Positions 11,200 to 23,500 of a DNA stretch of 64,000 bases are shown in pieces (position 1 is the stretch's first letter; each line of letters opens with the position of its first letter). Source of the stretch: Lunularia cruciata. Its lineage: Eukaryota > Streptophyta > Marchantiopsida > Lunulariales > Lunulariaceae. The stretch covers positions 6,478,744-6,542,743 of the forward strand of contig OX419759.1 in the NCBI GenBank assembly GCA_948567375.1, written 5' to 3'. The position numbers and the translations under genes are program-made. The notes under the pieces are model-generated. The model did not search any database and was not told the origin of the DNA. It saw only the letters and a list, made by a program, of their open reading frames with translations.

Positions 11200-13710
11200 A
11201 CTTTCTCATGCACACTTCTTCAGGAATATTAGCTTGCAATATTCTACCAACACTTTTTCTCAAGAAAATATCAATATTTTTGATACTTAGATGAGATTTG
11301 AAATATTAAAATTTATCTCTAAGTAAATTTTTGGTGAAAATATCAGCACCTTGCTCTTGCTGATCCATAGATAAGTTGCAATCTATTTCTCCAATCAATA
11401 ATTTTTCTCTAATAAAATGATAATAAAACTCATTATGTTTGTGCATGGCATGAAATATTGGATTGCTATCAAGTTTGATATGTTTGGTCTAGGCATGAAA
11501 TATTGGATTGCTGGCAAATTTAATACTATTGATATTATCTATGTATTAGACTCTAGGATTATGAAATTTATATCCCATATCTTGTAATTTGTAATAAGGT
11601 ATGAAGTCAAATTCATGTACATGTAATATTAGTTGCACCTCTATACTATGATTTCATGGATGAAAAGGCAACAATAAGTTGTTTCTTTGGTAATCAACTA
11701 ATTACAAACCTTCCATGCTAAAAATATAACCTGATGCTTATCTTCTATCTTGAGCATTTTTTACCCAATCCACATCAATAAAAACTTGTGCAATGAGTAA
11801 CAGATCAACTGAATAATGAAGATCAAATTGAATAGTAAACCTTACATAATGTAAAACACTTTGAACGATATCAAGATATAGCTGCCTTAGTGCTTGTACA
11901 AATCGCCTCACGAGTTCAACACCTTTGATCTTGTCTAATAAGAGTCAAGTAAATAATACTTCCAAACTTGCATTTCTTAGCACTTAACTTTATATAAGTT
12001 GAGAAAGGAGTGGAAATAGAATTACACACTATCATACCAACTTGCTCCAACATATTGAGAAATATATTGATGATGTAGTAACCAAAGATTATTTCCACTT
12101 TGGTAAACTCAATACTCATGAAGTATTTAATTTCTCACTTGTCTTTCATGTCACTCTTGATCTAAAAATTCCACACATAGAAATTGTGTTCTTTCATGTC
12201 AAACTCTACTTTCAACCATCTTTTAGTATCCATATTGGTGAAATAGCTTTATGCCACAAATTTTGTTTTATATCTATTCATGAAACTATCAAAATTTCTC
12301 TTTATCTTTAAAGTCCACGTGTAGCAATTGCCTTCTCACATGGACCTCCACGTAGTGTTGCAACCTCCATGGCCTGCACCAATTTGCATGATGCATCACC
12401 TCCTCAAGAGAATTCAATTGTTGTTCTTAGAAAAAATTTATTATATATGGATGACATGGAGTACCTTCAAGTTGAAAGCGTCTAATGATATTAGATCATG
12501 TACTTGTCCTTTATTGAGGTATAGGTCTAAGTTGAGAAGCACTACTTGTAGACTCATTTCAAAAATTGAATTTTTTAACTACATGGTTGATTGATCATTT
12601 ATTCCAACAAATGAATACAATTATTAATTGATAAAGTAGGGAATGAATTTCTATAGGTTGAGAAACTTGGACTAAAGGCTTTACAACAACCCATCTTGAC
12701 CAAGGGTTCATAAATGAATGAGTATGAGAATGCTCACTAGAAACACTAGTGGCACTTGAAGTACTAGCCTATGGAATAGAAATGCTAGTTAAAAAATGGA
12801 AGAGGTAGAAAAAAATTATAAATGGCAAATCAGATGGAATAGAAATGCTAGTTAAAAAATGGAAGAGGTAGAAAAAAAATATAAATGGCAAATCAGATGT
12901 GCAACTTTTAAGAACTTGGTACCAAGAATTATTCTCCTCGAATAAATTTTTTTATAAATAATAAAAATCTTTAAACCAAGATTATAGCATCTATATTCTT
13001 TGAACTTGAAGCATATCCAAGAAAGATTCATTGTTTTGCTTTAATATCTAGCTTTTACCTCTTCTCATCAAAAAATAAATACAATCAAAAACCTTCAGAT
13101 TTGATAAAATCAATTTGTTTAATTGTAAGAGCTTGAAAAGTTATCACTTTATGCACTATTGAAATAGGAGATTAGTTCATGAGGTAAACTGCACAATACT
13201 TCAGGGCCAATAGTACTTGGGTATTGCCTTCTCACCGAGTACGGTTCTTGCAACTTTTGCAATATTTTGGGTCTTTTGCTCAACAACTCTATTTTGATGA
13301 AGTGTGTAGTTGCAAGTAACTTCATGCTTGATACCTGAAAAGAATTCCCGTCCTCCATCAGAATGTATACATAGGATGTTATATCATATTGCTTCTCTCA
13401 TAAGTAGCCTGATTATTTGGAAAACAGAGGACACTTGAATTTGCTTTCAAAAATAGATTCATGTAAATCTTGAAATGTCAAGAGACAAGATACTTGGAAC
13501 CTGTAAAACTCTTTCATGAAGCAGTCCATTTATTTGTGTGTATCAATTCTAACACTTTGGGACTTGTACCATGATGCTTGAAAGGTATCTAGCCTTATTT
13601 ACTAAATTGACAAGCCTTATAAGCAAAACATCAAAAAATGTTAAAAGACTTATAACTAGGTCTCGGGTAGGTGTCATCTTCAATCTTGCAATCTTTGAAG
13701 GACATGTAAC
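11200..13710 (-). mobile_element. Old, decayed Ty1/copia fragment
   Basis: Read on the minus strand from high to low coordinates, the copia order is visible without long open frames. Near 13.6-13.7 kb is a C-A-Y-K-A-C zinc-finger-like segment of the pre-integrase type. Near 13.2-13.4 kb is an integrase core with HSDGGREFF and QNRVVEQ. At 11916-12119 is the RT end with ISTPFSTYIKLSAK (usually VSTPM-P--KL). Near 11.7-11.8 kb is an RNase H start resembling VDWVKNAQDRR-ASGY (usually DADWAGD-DDRRSTSGY). It is AT-rich, full of stops, and I could not find LTRs. It is older and unlike the copia family in the OXP1 introns. Confidence 0.75.
12773..12899. repeat. Near-perfect tandem duplication, unit 63 bp
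   Basis: Copies start at 12773 and 12836, both with ggaatagaaatgctag, and differ at about one base in an A-run. It lies inside the old copia fragment and is a recent local duplication. Confidence 0.92.
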
Positions 13711-16700
13711 CTACTCTTTTATACTATATCTTAAGATCTAAAAGTGGAATAGAATCATGAATAAACATACGATTTTCATTTGTAGAATTGTGGATCTTGA
13801 CAACTAACTTAAACATCTTACTTATTTTGGATTCAAATCTATATTTTATAAAAATAGCATATTTCTTATACTTGTTGACATGAACATCATCTTGGTTAAA
13901 TAAAACTTGAAACAGAAACTAAATCAGTGGGGCTTATAGACACCGGAACAAACTTTTCCTAAACCAAACGAAATGAAGGACTTCTCCTAAACTTTCCCGT
14001 GCACACTAGACCCCAAGAATATAAACTTGCGACACTCTATCGATAGAAGGAACAAACAGGATGCCTGGTGGGTTACCATCACCACGAACGCACGTGGGTA
14101 AGAATTCATAATTCCACCCACATTCCAGTGTGTATAGCTGCCCAGAAACGCATGAATTGGTCGAATTTGGAGGGTCATCGGTTTCTATTCGAAATCGATG
14201 CATATCACAATCCTGCCGTGAAGGTCGAGGGTACAAGTTTGTTGTCGCCAATATCCAGGCGGGTGCTTGGAAATTTCTGATATGTCTTGCAGAAAAACCA
14301 TGGCCACTGCCTTTTGTTTTCCATGGGTTACATGGTTCAGGAGAACGATTCTCCACATTATAAGGTACATGTTATGAAAGAAAAAGCCGAGACTTCCGGT
14401 AAGTTCGAGCTCGGTTTTACATTTTTGACCCTTCATCTGAAACTTGGAGACCAAATTTCGTCATGTGCGAGTATTTCAAGTACTGGTCTTCCAAGTCTAT
14501 CCTCACATGTAGCATATGTCGATGATAATGTATTCTGCGCAGAACCAGCAGATGATGGCTGTTTTGTTCAATCAGGATTTGTTCTACCCCAAGACCCATA
14601 TACGTAAACCTTGGCCAGCTTGTGAACTAAAAGTCCCCATCAGGTGGAGTAGTTTCCACTTTATCAACTACAGTCAGAACCAGAACTTCATTAGGCATGT
14701 GCACCTCCTGGAAGAATTGGGATGCCTGGTGTTACTGCAGAGGAGCTATGACCGCTAGCTGATGCGTGATCCCATTTTGAACTTCTTATGAATCACCTGG
14801 ATCACATGTGCACAGGATTTGGGTGTTTGTTACGATTTGTGTAGTCATGAAAGTGACATGTACAAACATCTACTTTAGAATATGCAATCGATAGAGCTTT
14901 TGCTCTCCTATCAGCTCTGGGTGAGTACTTTGGCATGCAGTGATGGCCGTGGGCAATTCAACAAGTGTAACAGACTGGTTTGAATCATCAAAGCCCCGTT
15001 CTACGAACTACTTCTGCTCCCATCACTCATATACCGGCCATCATCTGAAACAACATGTGTAGTGCAAAAATGCATTCAATTCATCCTTATACGTACTACG
15101 CATGCTACAAAGCTATGGAACATAGCGTCCTTTCTTGAGCACACCTGTGGCAATCCTATATGGGATTGCCACAGGTGATATGTATCCTACTGCTGCACCA
15201 CAAGCCTCCGCATCAAATCGTTTCTGATTCAGATCTATGCGCCTGAGCTTACGCTCACCATAGTACCGTCCGAAAGTAAAGTACCGTCCGAAACCAGTGA
15301 CAAGCCATGAAGAAGCCAACCTTCCTGCGCTACAACTGCAACGTTTACCGAGACTGAAATTTGATATGCTCTTATTCTCACACAGGAATTCAAATGAAAG
15401 TCTGCTAAGGTCAATCTCTGATCTAGTCCGATCCTGACCGACTGGAAGCACCGAGTGTGCTCAGCCACCCAATCTTCTCGTCAGTTTCAATACATATCAG
15501 CTCAGAATCCAATTTAACGCGGAAGATCGTGGACTGCAAAGCTCCCAAACTGTGAAACACACTTGGAATAGAGCAAATTGTATGAGCAGATTCAAACCTG
15601 ATTTCATATGACTAAGTTCGCTTAGAGCTGCTTCCGCCTTGGAGTCAAACTGGAGCCTGGTGTGCACCCTGGGTCAGCAGACAGCGGAAGCATTGAGATG
15701 GTTGTTGGACACTCCCACTAGTTTCCGACCCAATGGCCCTTTATTGCTCTTCTCCTTGTACGTGACTATGTAATATCTTATATCCTGCAGGCTTATCCTC
15801 TTGGGATACTTCAATCCAGTTCGAGCCGTCCCCGATTTTTGAGGAGTTTCAGCTTCTTCCGGTCTAAACATTTTACACTTTATACATTCTCAGTCTGCTG
15901 GAATCAACGAATGCTTTCCAGAGGGAATGTCGTTTGGTCTCATGCATGCTTTCGGATCAAGCCCACAATGTGAACAACCGAGCGAGGAATCCGATCAAGG
16001 GTAGAGGAAGTTGGAGCATAAAGAACTGAATACTTGCATAACCGCACATTCAACTTATGGTCTAGATTTCATCCTTAAGAACATGAACTCCAGGATTCCC
16101 ATCCACTTCCTCCGGCCTCCGACGTATGGAGATATGATTTTTTTCGTGATGGAAGTAAAGCTTGTGAAAGCTCTTGGCCCGTCTGTTCTTGGCCTTGGTC
16201 TCTCATTGGTTAAAGATGAATGATGAATGACCTTGTGGCTACATGGACGGGTTTGCTAACACTCTTATGAAAAGCTAAATCTCCTCCTCCAAATGAGTAA
16301 GAAAACCGAATGTGCAAAGACAGAACTCAGCTCGTTGACGCCACCTGATAGAGAGATAAAAGAGACAAGAAAAAACTCGCGCACAGGATCGTCAACAGTT
16401 AAAGTAATGTGACATGAGGGTTTTGGAGCTTTATTCTACAGTTGTCAGATGGCTTAACAATGTTGGTCCTAGTTTCCTGAGCCTCTGGTGGAAATGGCAG
16501 TGCATAAGGAATTTCCTCTATCTTCTAAGTTAAAGATGTCCTTTTTGTTTAGAGTTTGTTTACATTTCAACTAATTTGTTGCTGATTTTTTACACCGTAT
16601 TACCCAAAGCATCTTTTTTTGTGTTCTATCTGGGATGGAAATCTTTATGCTTCTTTATGTTCGAACATAATCAATCAAAGCTTCTTGTTGGCTACTATCC

Positions 16701-17424
16701 ATGTTCTAGAATGGTCTACAACTCACGAGACAAAAGTCCACGATCTATCATAGCGTTCACCATACGAACCATCTGCACACTAATACAGAGTATCTGCTGA
16801 TTGTGCGAGGTGCTCAACTATATCCATAAACGGAGTGATTTTTCATTGACAGTTGGTTTGACAACTATGTCATCAAGAGATCCAGCTTCTATACTCATAA
16901 GTGGGGATGACCTGTTTCAAAAATACCGTACTCGTGGAGAAGAGTCTGCAGTTTGATTCATTATTCTTATGATTATTAGTCAGCAGAATTGGAACTTAAA
17001 TAAACATCAGCTTGGAATTCCTAGTAGATTGTATCAGGTAGTAACTATATTTCATGCAGAACGGTCCTCTCAGTCAATTGGAGAACAGAATGTGGAGGCT
17101 CTATAACGAGCATACATCACTCGAGTCACGACCCACGCACGAAGTCAATCACGAGTTGATCAAGCACAGAACTGACAACCACAAGCTTTGGATCCTGAGC
17201 CAAATATGTCCATTGTTTGCTCTAATTCTGCGTTTATTCGAAGACAACCACAATCTGGGATTATTTTGGCCAGTTCCATCAGGGTAGTGGGTAATTACTA
17301 CCTCTTACTAGATCCTATGCTGAGAAAATGGTGGTCAAACATACGATACTCGAACCATGATGTCCGCATGAAACTAAATTTGGGAGCTAATACAAGCACC
17401 TTTTGTCCATCTTGTCCAGGAAAC
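13711..17424. other. Gene-poor spacer between the copia fragment and the SET gene
   Basis: No gene is recognised. Overlapping short frames around 14.0-14.8 kb and 15.1-15.5 kb on both strands have no motif I trust. A vague resemblance to an F-box/kelch protein at 14.0-14.6 kb is not enough for a call. A perfect hairpin lies at 15142-15177 and a short direct repeat (agtaccgtccgaaa) near 15270-15295. The stretch just below 17425 should hold the 3' UTR of the SET gene. Confidence 0.55.
15142..15177. repeat. Perfect 15-bp inverted repeat, 6-nt loop
   Basis: Arms 15142-15156 (cacctgtggcaatcc) and 15163-15177 are exact reverse complements around tatatg. It is intergenic with no flanking T-run. Confidence 0.93.
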
Positions 17425-18954
17425 TTAGTCACCTCCAGTCCCACGAACATACTGTGTTTCAAAAATATTATAGAAGGACACGGCAGACGGCATATCAATC
17501 AAGAACTGAAAAGCTTCCCGAGTTAGCTTCCCATAATGTGCCTCGTAGAAGTCCTTAACATGTGTCTCGCTCATCTGGTAGGCTATGTGATCTTTCCCGT
17601 GCAATGCTTTCAGGTCGTCCAGGAGTCTTGGGCCCAACTCTAATCCCACTGCATTACCCGGCTGCACCGCCCGAATGATAAGAAAAGCCGATCGTAAAGC
17701 TCGTGCTCTGCCCTCAGGATCATTTTTTGCATAAACGATGCGGCTCGAAAAATAAGTGAATCCAGAAGCTCGAATGTAACTCAACTGAGTGTCGGTCAAG
17801 TGATTCCAATTGCCTTGCAGACCTCGTTCTAGTTTATCACATTGAGCAGCCAAAGTTACAACGATTTTCCAATCTGTATTTACCCCAAAAGGATGTATAT
17901 CTCTGATGGATATTTTCTCGGAGTCGACTGTCACATCTGTTGGGACTATAGGTACAGTCATAATTTCAAACTCACAGCGGTGACAAAGGCACATGAAGCC
18001 CAATTCATTGGTGTTGTCCTCACGGTGCTCCAGAGTTTGGAAAATGTCAATATACGGGACTGTCAGTTCGTCACCTCTACGTATGAACTTGGCAGCTACG
18101 ACGAACATTGCATTTCCTACAAGCAAACGGTTGCAGTTGGGAATACACGAATGGTTGAGAAATGATGGCAACAACCAAAGTGCATATCTTTTGTACTTTA
18201 TGTGTCTCGGTTCTATGGGATCGGGAGAGAATTCATTCTCAGGACTCAGATCTGGACGAGGTATCCAGAAGGATTGAATAAAGTAGTTTATCATGGCGAT
18301 CTGTTCCAATTTATCGTGGTGATCTTCCCTGTTATATACCTCCACTATGGCAAGAGCGTTGTTATCTGCGGGCGGCCTTTCAAGGAGAAAATAACTCGGA
18401 TCCGGTGGGTTTTCCCTTCCAGTAAGGCATGTAATCTGAGCGGTAATAGAACATAGCCACTTTAGCTGACTCCAGTGACTGGGAGATTGAGATACTTTCT
18501 GTTCAAGCTCATCTGTGAGCTCCAACAATTCTTCAGCAGGATTATCAGGAAAAGCCATCCTGGATCCCGCAAACATATTACTGATGAGAACTTTTTGTCC
18601 TGGCCGAATATCTTCTGTCGCTGTTAAACCAAGTCCTTTGACTCCAGTCTCCTGGATATCCACCGGACCTATAAACTCTTCGAATGTTGGGCACGGTTTC
18701 ACGAATCCTGACATCAGGTACTTGTTAAGCTTCTCCTCAGTAGTAAGCGTATCTGGATATGGATCCTCAACTGGATCTTCAGCCACACCTCTTTGATTAG
18801 GATCTTCGAGATTACGTGTTGGATTAACTCGTTCAGAATCTCCTTGAGTTCCACTTGATTGACCCTCCTCGAAATGTGGCTGTTCCCGAGCAGTGTCAAC
18901 TTCTTCATCGATAACGTCCAGCCTGAGATTCTCCATGCGCCTTCTTCTTGGCAT
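17425..18954 (-). CDS. SET-domain protein, candidate lysine methyltransferase
   Basis: A 509-codon uninterrupted frame encoding a SET-domain protein with the split-SET layout of SMYD/TPR-SET type enzymes, which transfer methyl groups from S-adenosylmethionine to lysines of histones or other proteins. Visible motifs: GLGLTATEDIRPGQ at 107-120 opens the SET domain; FLNHSCIPNCN at 265-275 is the NHSC cofactor pocket; RGDELTVPY at 293-301 supplies the usual catalytic Tyr region; CLCHRC at 322-327 is a post-SET zinc site. Residues 125-255 are the inserted region that splits SET. The N-terminal 70 residues are acidic and low in complexity, and the C-terminal 180 residues are helical in appearance, possibly TPR-like. 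No MYND finger is visible. The ATG at 18954 is the first in frame. Cellular target unknown. Confidence 0.88.
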   Translation of the reverse strand: MPRRRRMENLRLDVIDEEVDTAREQPHFEEGQSSGTQGDSERVNPTRNLEDPNQRGVAEDPVEDPYPDTLTTEEKLNKYLMSGFVKPCPTFEEFIGPVDIQETGVKGLGLTATEDIRPGQKVLISNMFAGSRMAFPDNPAEELLELTDELEQKVSQSPSHWSQLKWLCSITAQITCLTGRENPPDPSYFLLERPPADNNALAIVEVYNREDHHDKLEQIAMINYFIQSFWIPRPDLSPENEFSPDPIEPRHIKYKRYALWLLPSFLNHSCIPNCNRLLVGNAMFVVAAKFIRRGDELTVPYIDIFQTLEHREDNTNELGFMCLCHRCEFEIMTVPIVPTDVTVDSEKISIRDIHPFGVNTDWKIVVTLAAQCDKLERGLQGNWNHLTDTQLSYIRASGFTYFSSRIVYAKNDPEGRARALRSAFLIIRAVQPGNAVGLELGPRLLDDLKALHGKDHIAYQMSETHVKDFYEAHYGKLTREAFQFLIDMPSAVSFYNIFETQYVRGTGGD

Positions 18955-19232
18955 CTTCGGGTTCCTGGAGCGGTACAGGGAACTTGTCTCTTTCTGGCTG
19001 GTTACAGTGCTGCAGCTCCCAAAGTTAATATAGATGCAGTTTCAAGTTATTACTTTCATTCCCATCAGTCGCACAATGGTCTTTTAAACTCGACTGCAGT
19101 TTCACCAACTCAGTTTACTCCATTCAATCTTCAGTTGCTGGTTGATGCCTCTCCTCATTGACATGCACTTCCAGTCTTAGAGTGCTGTTCAAGAAACTCT
19201 CTCTTCCAGTCATAGAGTGCTGTTAAAGAAAC

Positions 19233-19235
<3 letters not shown>

Positions 19236-19287
<52 letters not shown>
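19236..19287. repeat. (CT)26 microsatellite, (GA)n on the SET gene strand
   Basis: This is an uninterrupted CT dinucleotide run of 52 bp. It lies about 280 bp upstream of the SET gene's ATG, so it reads as GA in the sense strand and may fall in the 5' UTR or proximal promoter. GA/CT repeats near plant start sites are common. It is directly preceded by a duplicated segment containing cttccagtc-tagagtgctgtt. Confidence 0.97.
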
Positions 19288-19289
<2 letters not shown>

Positions 19290-19782
19290 ACCAAAATTCT
19301 TCAACAGGTCGACAGTTATTGAAGATTGCTCTGCAACTACGAGCCCAGTGTAACCATGTGGAATATAAGGCCCCACACGTAAACAAGCTCGCAGAGGATG
19401 TTTTAAGGCAATTTCACCGACCACTGTAGGACTCAACTCAGTTATCAATGGCTTGAGGATTGATATCGACCCGTTGTTGACTACTTAATTACCTGCTTCA
19501 TTTCTCTGAAGTGCCTGTGCCGTCATTCTTACAGCATCTGAGTAGCGTCTTCGACTCGTCCGGTCAGTTTGTGGGAACACTTGCTGTCAAATTGAAACAA
19601 TTGCTGAGAATAATGACTCGAACTTGAAGGTTTGTCAACGAATCCAACGTTGTTCATCCCGATAATTTATCAAACTTCCATCCAATAGTTTACACCGTGG
19701 GATAAACTCGCAATAGGTGACAGTGTATCAGAAGTAACAGTGTCGGATGGCTGCTTTGCAGAATGTGCACTCGAGGTCTATT

Positions 19783-19839
19783 AGGAGATAGACTCATCAA
19801 TGACTATTGATGAGTCTATCTCCTCATCAATAGTCATTG
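19783..19839. repeat. Two overlapping perfect inverted repeats
   Basis: Hairpin 1 has arms 19783-19801 and 19806-19824 (19 bp, loop gact). Hairpin 2 has arms 19798-19812 and 19825-19839 (15 bp, 12-nt spacer). They share bases 19798-19812, so only one can fold at a time. Both pairings are exact. The site lies about 0.7 kb from the OXP1 stop codon and 0.83 kb upstream of the SET start. Confidence 0.94.
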
Positions 19840-20527
19840 GGATCTTTTCCATCATGTTGTGAATGGAGTGAACTGGTGAATGCATGATGAAGGCGATGAT
19901 ACAGTACTAGTATCGGGATCGAGGTCGTCTGATCAAAACTGAGGACTTGCATAAATGTGTCAAGCTTGAGACGCGAGGTGCCCCACATTCTCAGAGTGCT
20001 TCTTATGAAAATATTCAGAGATAATCATGACCTTCAGAAATCGTACTTTTTACTTTTCATCCTAAGCATTGCAAACAGAAACAACTCACAATCACATGCA
20101 CAAAATAATTTCATCTGGTGAATGTATTACAACAAGCTTAAAACTTGAAAAATTAGGCATATAATAGCAGAAATGTGAGCTCATTGCATTTTTGTAGCAT
20201 ACCCAAGATATATTGAGAAATGATACCAAAGGTATATATGAATCCTGGACCCCACGAACAAGAATGCTGTAATCAACTACTGCTTGAAGTGCACTTGCCA
20301 TCATGAGCTGCATTGCGTAACTAGATTTGAAGTTCCAGAGTCAACATAAGCCAGTAGATCAGAACAGCTTGCTTTTGTTTTTGAGATCACGTTGACATCA
20401 CAAGAAAGTTAATTTTGGAATAATTGAGTTTCTCCTTCCAAATCTGTGGAAAAGTACATGTCCTAGTTCTAGTTGCTAGAACCAGATCAGCTGACTCAAA
20501 AGCGGATCATCCATCGTAAACACGATA

Positions 20528-23500
20528 TTAGTTTGAAACTGCAGATCCGTATCCACCTCCACCGGGAGTCTGTATCCTTATTCTTTCTCCTGCTTCCACA
20601 TGCAGAGAATTCTTTCCTGCGAGATAAATTTTGATGTTAATTTCGAAGTTACAACGTGTACCTGATAGTCATAAGCCTTTGTTCTATTCGATACACACTC
20701 AGGCCAAAACTTCGAAGTCATGAGTTTATACTTGGAAATATTGGACTATGTTAGTTTTGATAATCTCCAGTTTAGTGACTAGATACATGATTAGGCTAGA
20801 TACATGATTAAGGTGAAGTGAGGGCAAGCCCTAATCAGGGCTATGCAAAGCAACCTTCTAGAGCTTGCTTGTGCATATATATGAGTGCTCTCTGCTCATG
20901 TTTAGATAAGTTCTCATACAAGGATCATTCCCAGCACCTTGTACCTTGTTTTAGGTGTGTTCTATGCTGCTTACCACTGGGGTACCTTTCATGCTGCGTG
21001 AGTGCTGCTGTGTATTATCTTTGAAGGCTCTGAGAGAGAGTGAGTTGAATATTGCTGAGTGTAATCAGGAGTGTCTACTCTGGTGAGACTAGGAAAGCTG
21101 AGTGCTAGGACGTCTGATGCATCAGAAATCAGAATGACTGAGGATAGACCATCTACTTCAAAGACTAGAAAGAAAGGTTCTCATCAGGTTATAGGCCCTC
21201 AATCACCACTGGGGGTTAATAGGAGAACTCAGAGAGCTAGAGAAATTGGGAAACACTAACTACAAAGCCTGGGCTTTGGATGTGAAGTGTATCTTAGACA
21301 GTTATGACTGTTTAGACTTGGCATTAGAAGCTCATGATATAGATGAGCTTGAGTCCAACAACGAGGAGAGAATCAAGCACTCTACTACTAGAAGGTTCCT
21401 ACTAAGGGCTATGCAAGAGCCAGTCAGAGACCTAGTAGACACTTATGCTTGGAGTTGGGAGATCTGGCACAAACTCAAGAATTTTTACTCTGTGAGAGGC
21501 TGGAAAGTTCCAGTAGGATCTGGGATGGGATGTGGAACACTAAACTTGCAGATGGTGAAGACTTTACTTTGCACTTGTCAAAGTTACAAAAGGTCTTCAA
21601 GAGTGTCAAGGAGGATGGGTGTCCCCTTACAGAGAAATATGAGATCAACCATCTCTTGAAGACTCTCCCTCCAAGCTACCAGCCTATCAAAGTAGCTCTA
21701 AAAGTTCAACCTGTTGAAGTTGTCACATGAGATTATGTGATAAACAGATTGTTGGTGTTGAGCAGAGACAGCGAGGACCTAGAGATGAAGATTAATGATT
21801 TGGGAGATTCTGCTCTGTTCAGTGCTTCTTCTCAGTCAAAGAGAGTGCCAGATAGAAGAGTGAGCAAACCAGAGCAATCCAGAGTGAGTAAATCTGGTAA
21901 AGGGGTTAGTAGTGTTGATAACAGGATCTGTTATTTCTGTCATGAGAAAGGTCATGTTGCACCTATATGTCCCAAGAGAAGAGAATGGAGAGAACGAGAG
22001 CTGAAGAAGGTAGGCAAGGGACCTCAACCAGTAAAAGGTCAACAATTTGCGAGTTCAGCTTACAACACAGAGGAGTGCAATGAGATAGAAAGCGATGAGG
22101 AGGGGTACTCAGCAGAAGAACTAGATTGTGGAATGTTGGCAGAATCGCAGTTGTCCACAAATGGTTCTGGATGGTTCTTGGATTCTGGAGCCACCTCTCA
22201 TATCTGTTACCAGAAGGAGCTGTTCTCAACTCTTCAACCTCTGAAGATTCCCAAGAGTGTTCGTTGTGGACCTGGGATTCTGAATCCAGTGTTATGAACT
22301 GGCAAAGTTCCTATTGCCTTCATGGGAAGATCTAACACAAGTTCTTGTAAGAGCTATTTGGAAGATGTGCTCTATGTTCCAGATTACACCAAGAACTTGA
22401 TATCAGAACATCGCCTCATGGAGCATGGAGTGGATGTTCTGTTTGAAAGCAACAGAAATCAATGCACTTTGAAGAAAGGAGAGCTGGTCCTTGGATATGG
22501 TACTGCCTAAGGGAAGCTGTTCAAGTTGATGGAAGCTGATTGTTCTGATTCTGCATTGGTAGCAGAAAACAGAAATGATATCCATCTGTGGCATTTGAGG
22601 TTAGGGCACTTGTCAGTGCAAAACCTATATGCTTTAGAGAAGGTAGTGGATGGGTTGAAACTGGATCCCAAAGGAAAACTCGAGTTCTGCATTGGGTGTG
22701 CAAAAGGTAAGGCACACAAGGCTCCTATCCCCAAGAAATCTTCATGTAGAGCTTCTGGTCTTCTAGATGTCATACATTCTGATGTATGGGGATACATGAC
22801 TGAGAAGTCATTGAGTGGAGCAGCCTACTATATTTCCTTTGTGGATGATTACAGTAGAAGAGCTTTATCTATCTCATGAAAAGCAAGGATGAAGTGCTGC
22901 GAAACTTCCAGAAGTTTGTAGCCATGGCTGAGTTGCAGACTGGGAGGAAAGTCAAGCGATTGAGAACAGATGGAGGCAGAGAGTACAGGAATGAGGAATT
23001 CCTCTCATTTCTGTCAGAGAAAGGAATCCTTCTTGACTGTACTGCCAGAGACAGTCCTGCACAGAATGGAGTTGCAGAAAGGTTGAATAGGACACTGGTG
23101 GACAAAGCATTGGCCATGCTCCAACATGCCAAGCTGGAGAGAAAGTTTTGGGGTGCTGCAATTAGCACTGCAAATTATCTTAGATATATCAGTGGTACCA
23201 AAGCATTGCAAGGAAGAACTCCTAAAGAATGCTGGAGTGGTAAGAAACCTAATCTTTCAGCTTTGAAGGTTTTTGGATGTCCTGCCTATGTTCATATTCC
23301 CAATGAGCAAAGGAGGAAGTTCACAAAGAAAGCTGAGAGAATGCTCTTTGTAGGATATGAAGAGGGACTGAAAGGATATCTTCTGTACAATCCTAAGTCT
23401 AGACAGATCATCAGAAGTAGAGATGTACTCTTTGATGAATTGAGGACTTGGAGTGAGAACAGTGATGAGGTGCAGAAGCAAGCTGATCAGTTTGATCAGC

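Larger units (their letters stand above)
18955..20527. other. Spacer between the SET gene and OXP1; upstream region of the SET gene
   Basis: Both flanking genes point to lower coordinates, so this interval holds the SET gene's promoter and 5' UTR next to 18955 and the OXP1 3' UTR next to 20527. It contains a 38-bp local duplication (about 19166-19230), the CT/GA microsatellite and an overlapping double hairpin at 19783-19839. No further gene is seen. Confidence 0.6.

Noticed and set aside
14006-14607. Possible F-box/kelch remnant on the plus strand (YKVHVMKEKAETS, then FYIFDPSSETW in another frame)
   Set aside because: Only one kelch-like pattern and a frameshift; too little to separate from chance.
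15113-15468. Overlapping minus-strand frames of 112 and 77 codons
   Set aside because: They run through a perfect hairpin and a short direct repeat and resemble no family.
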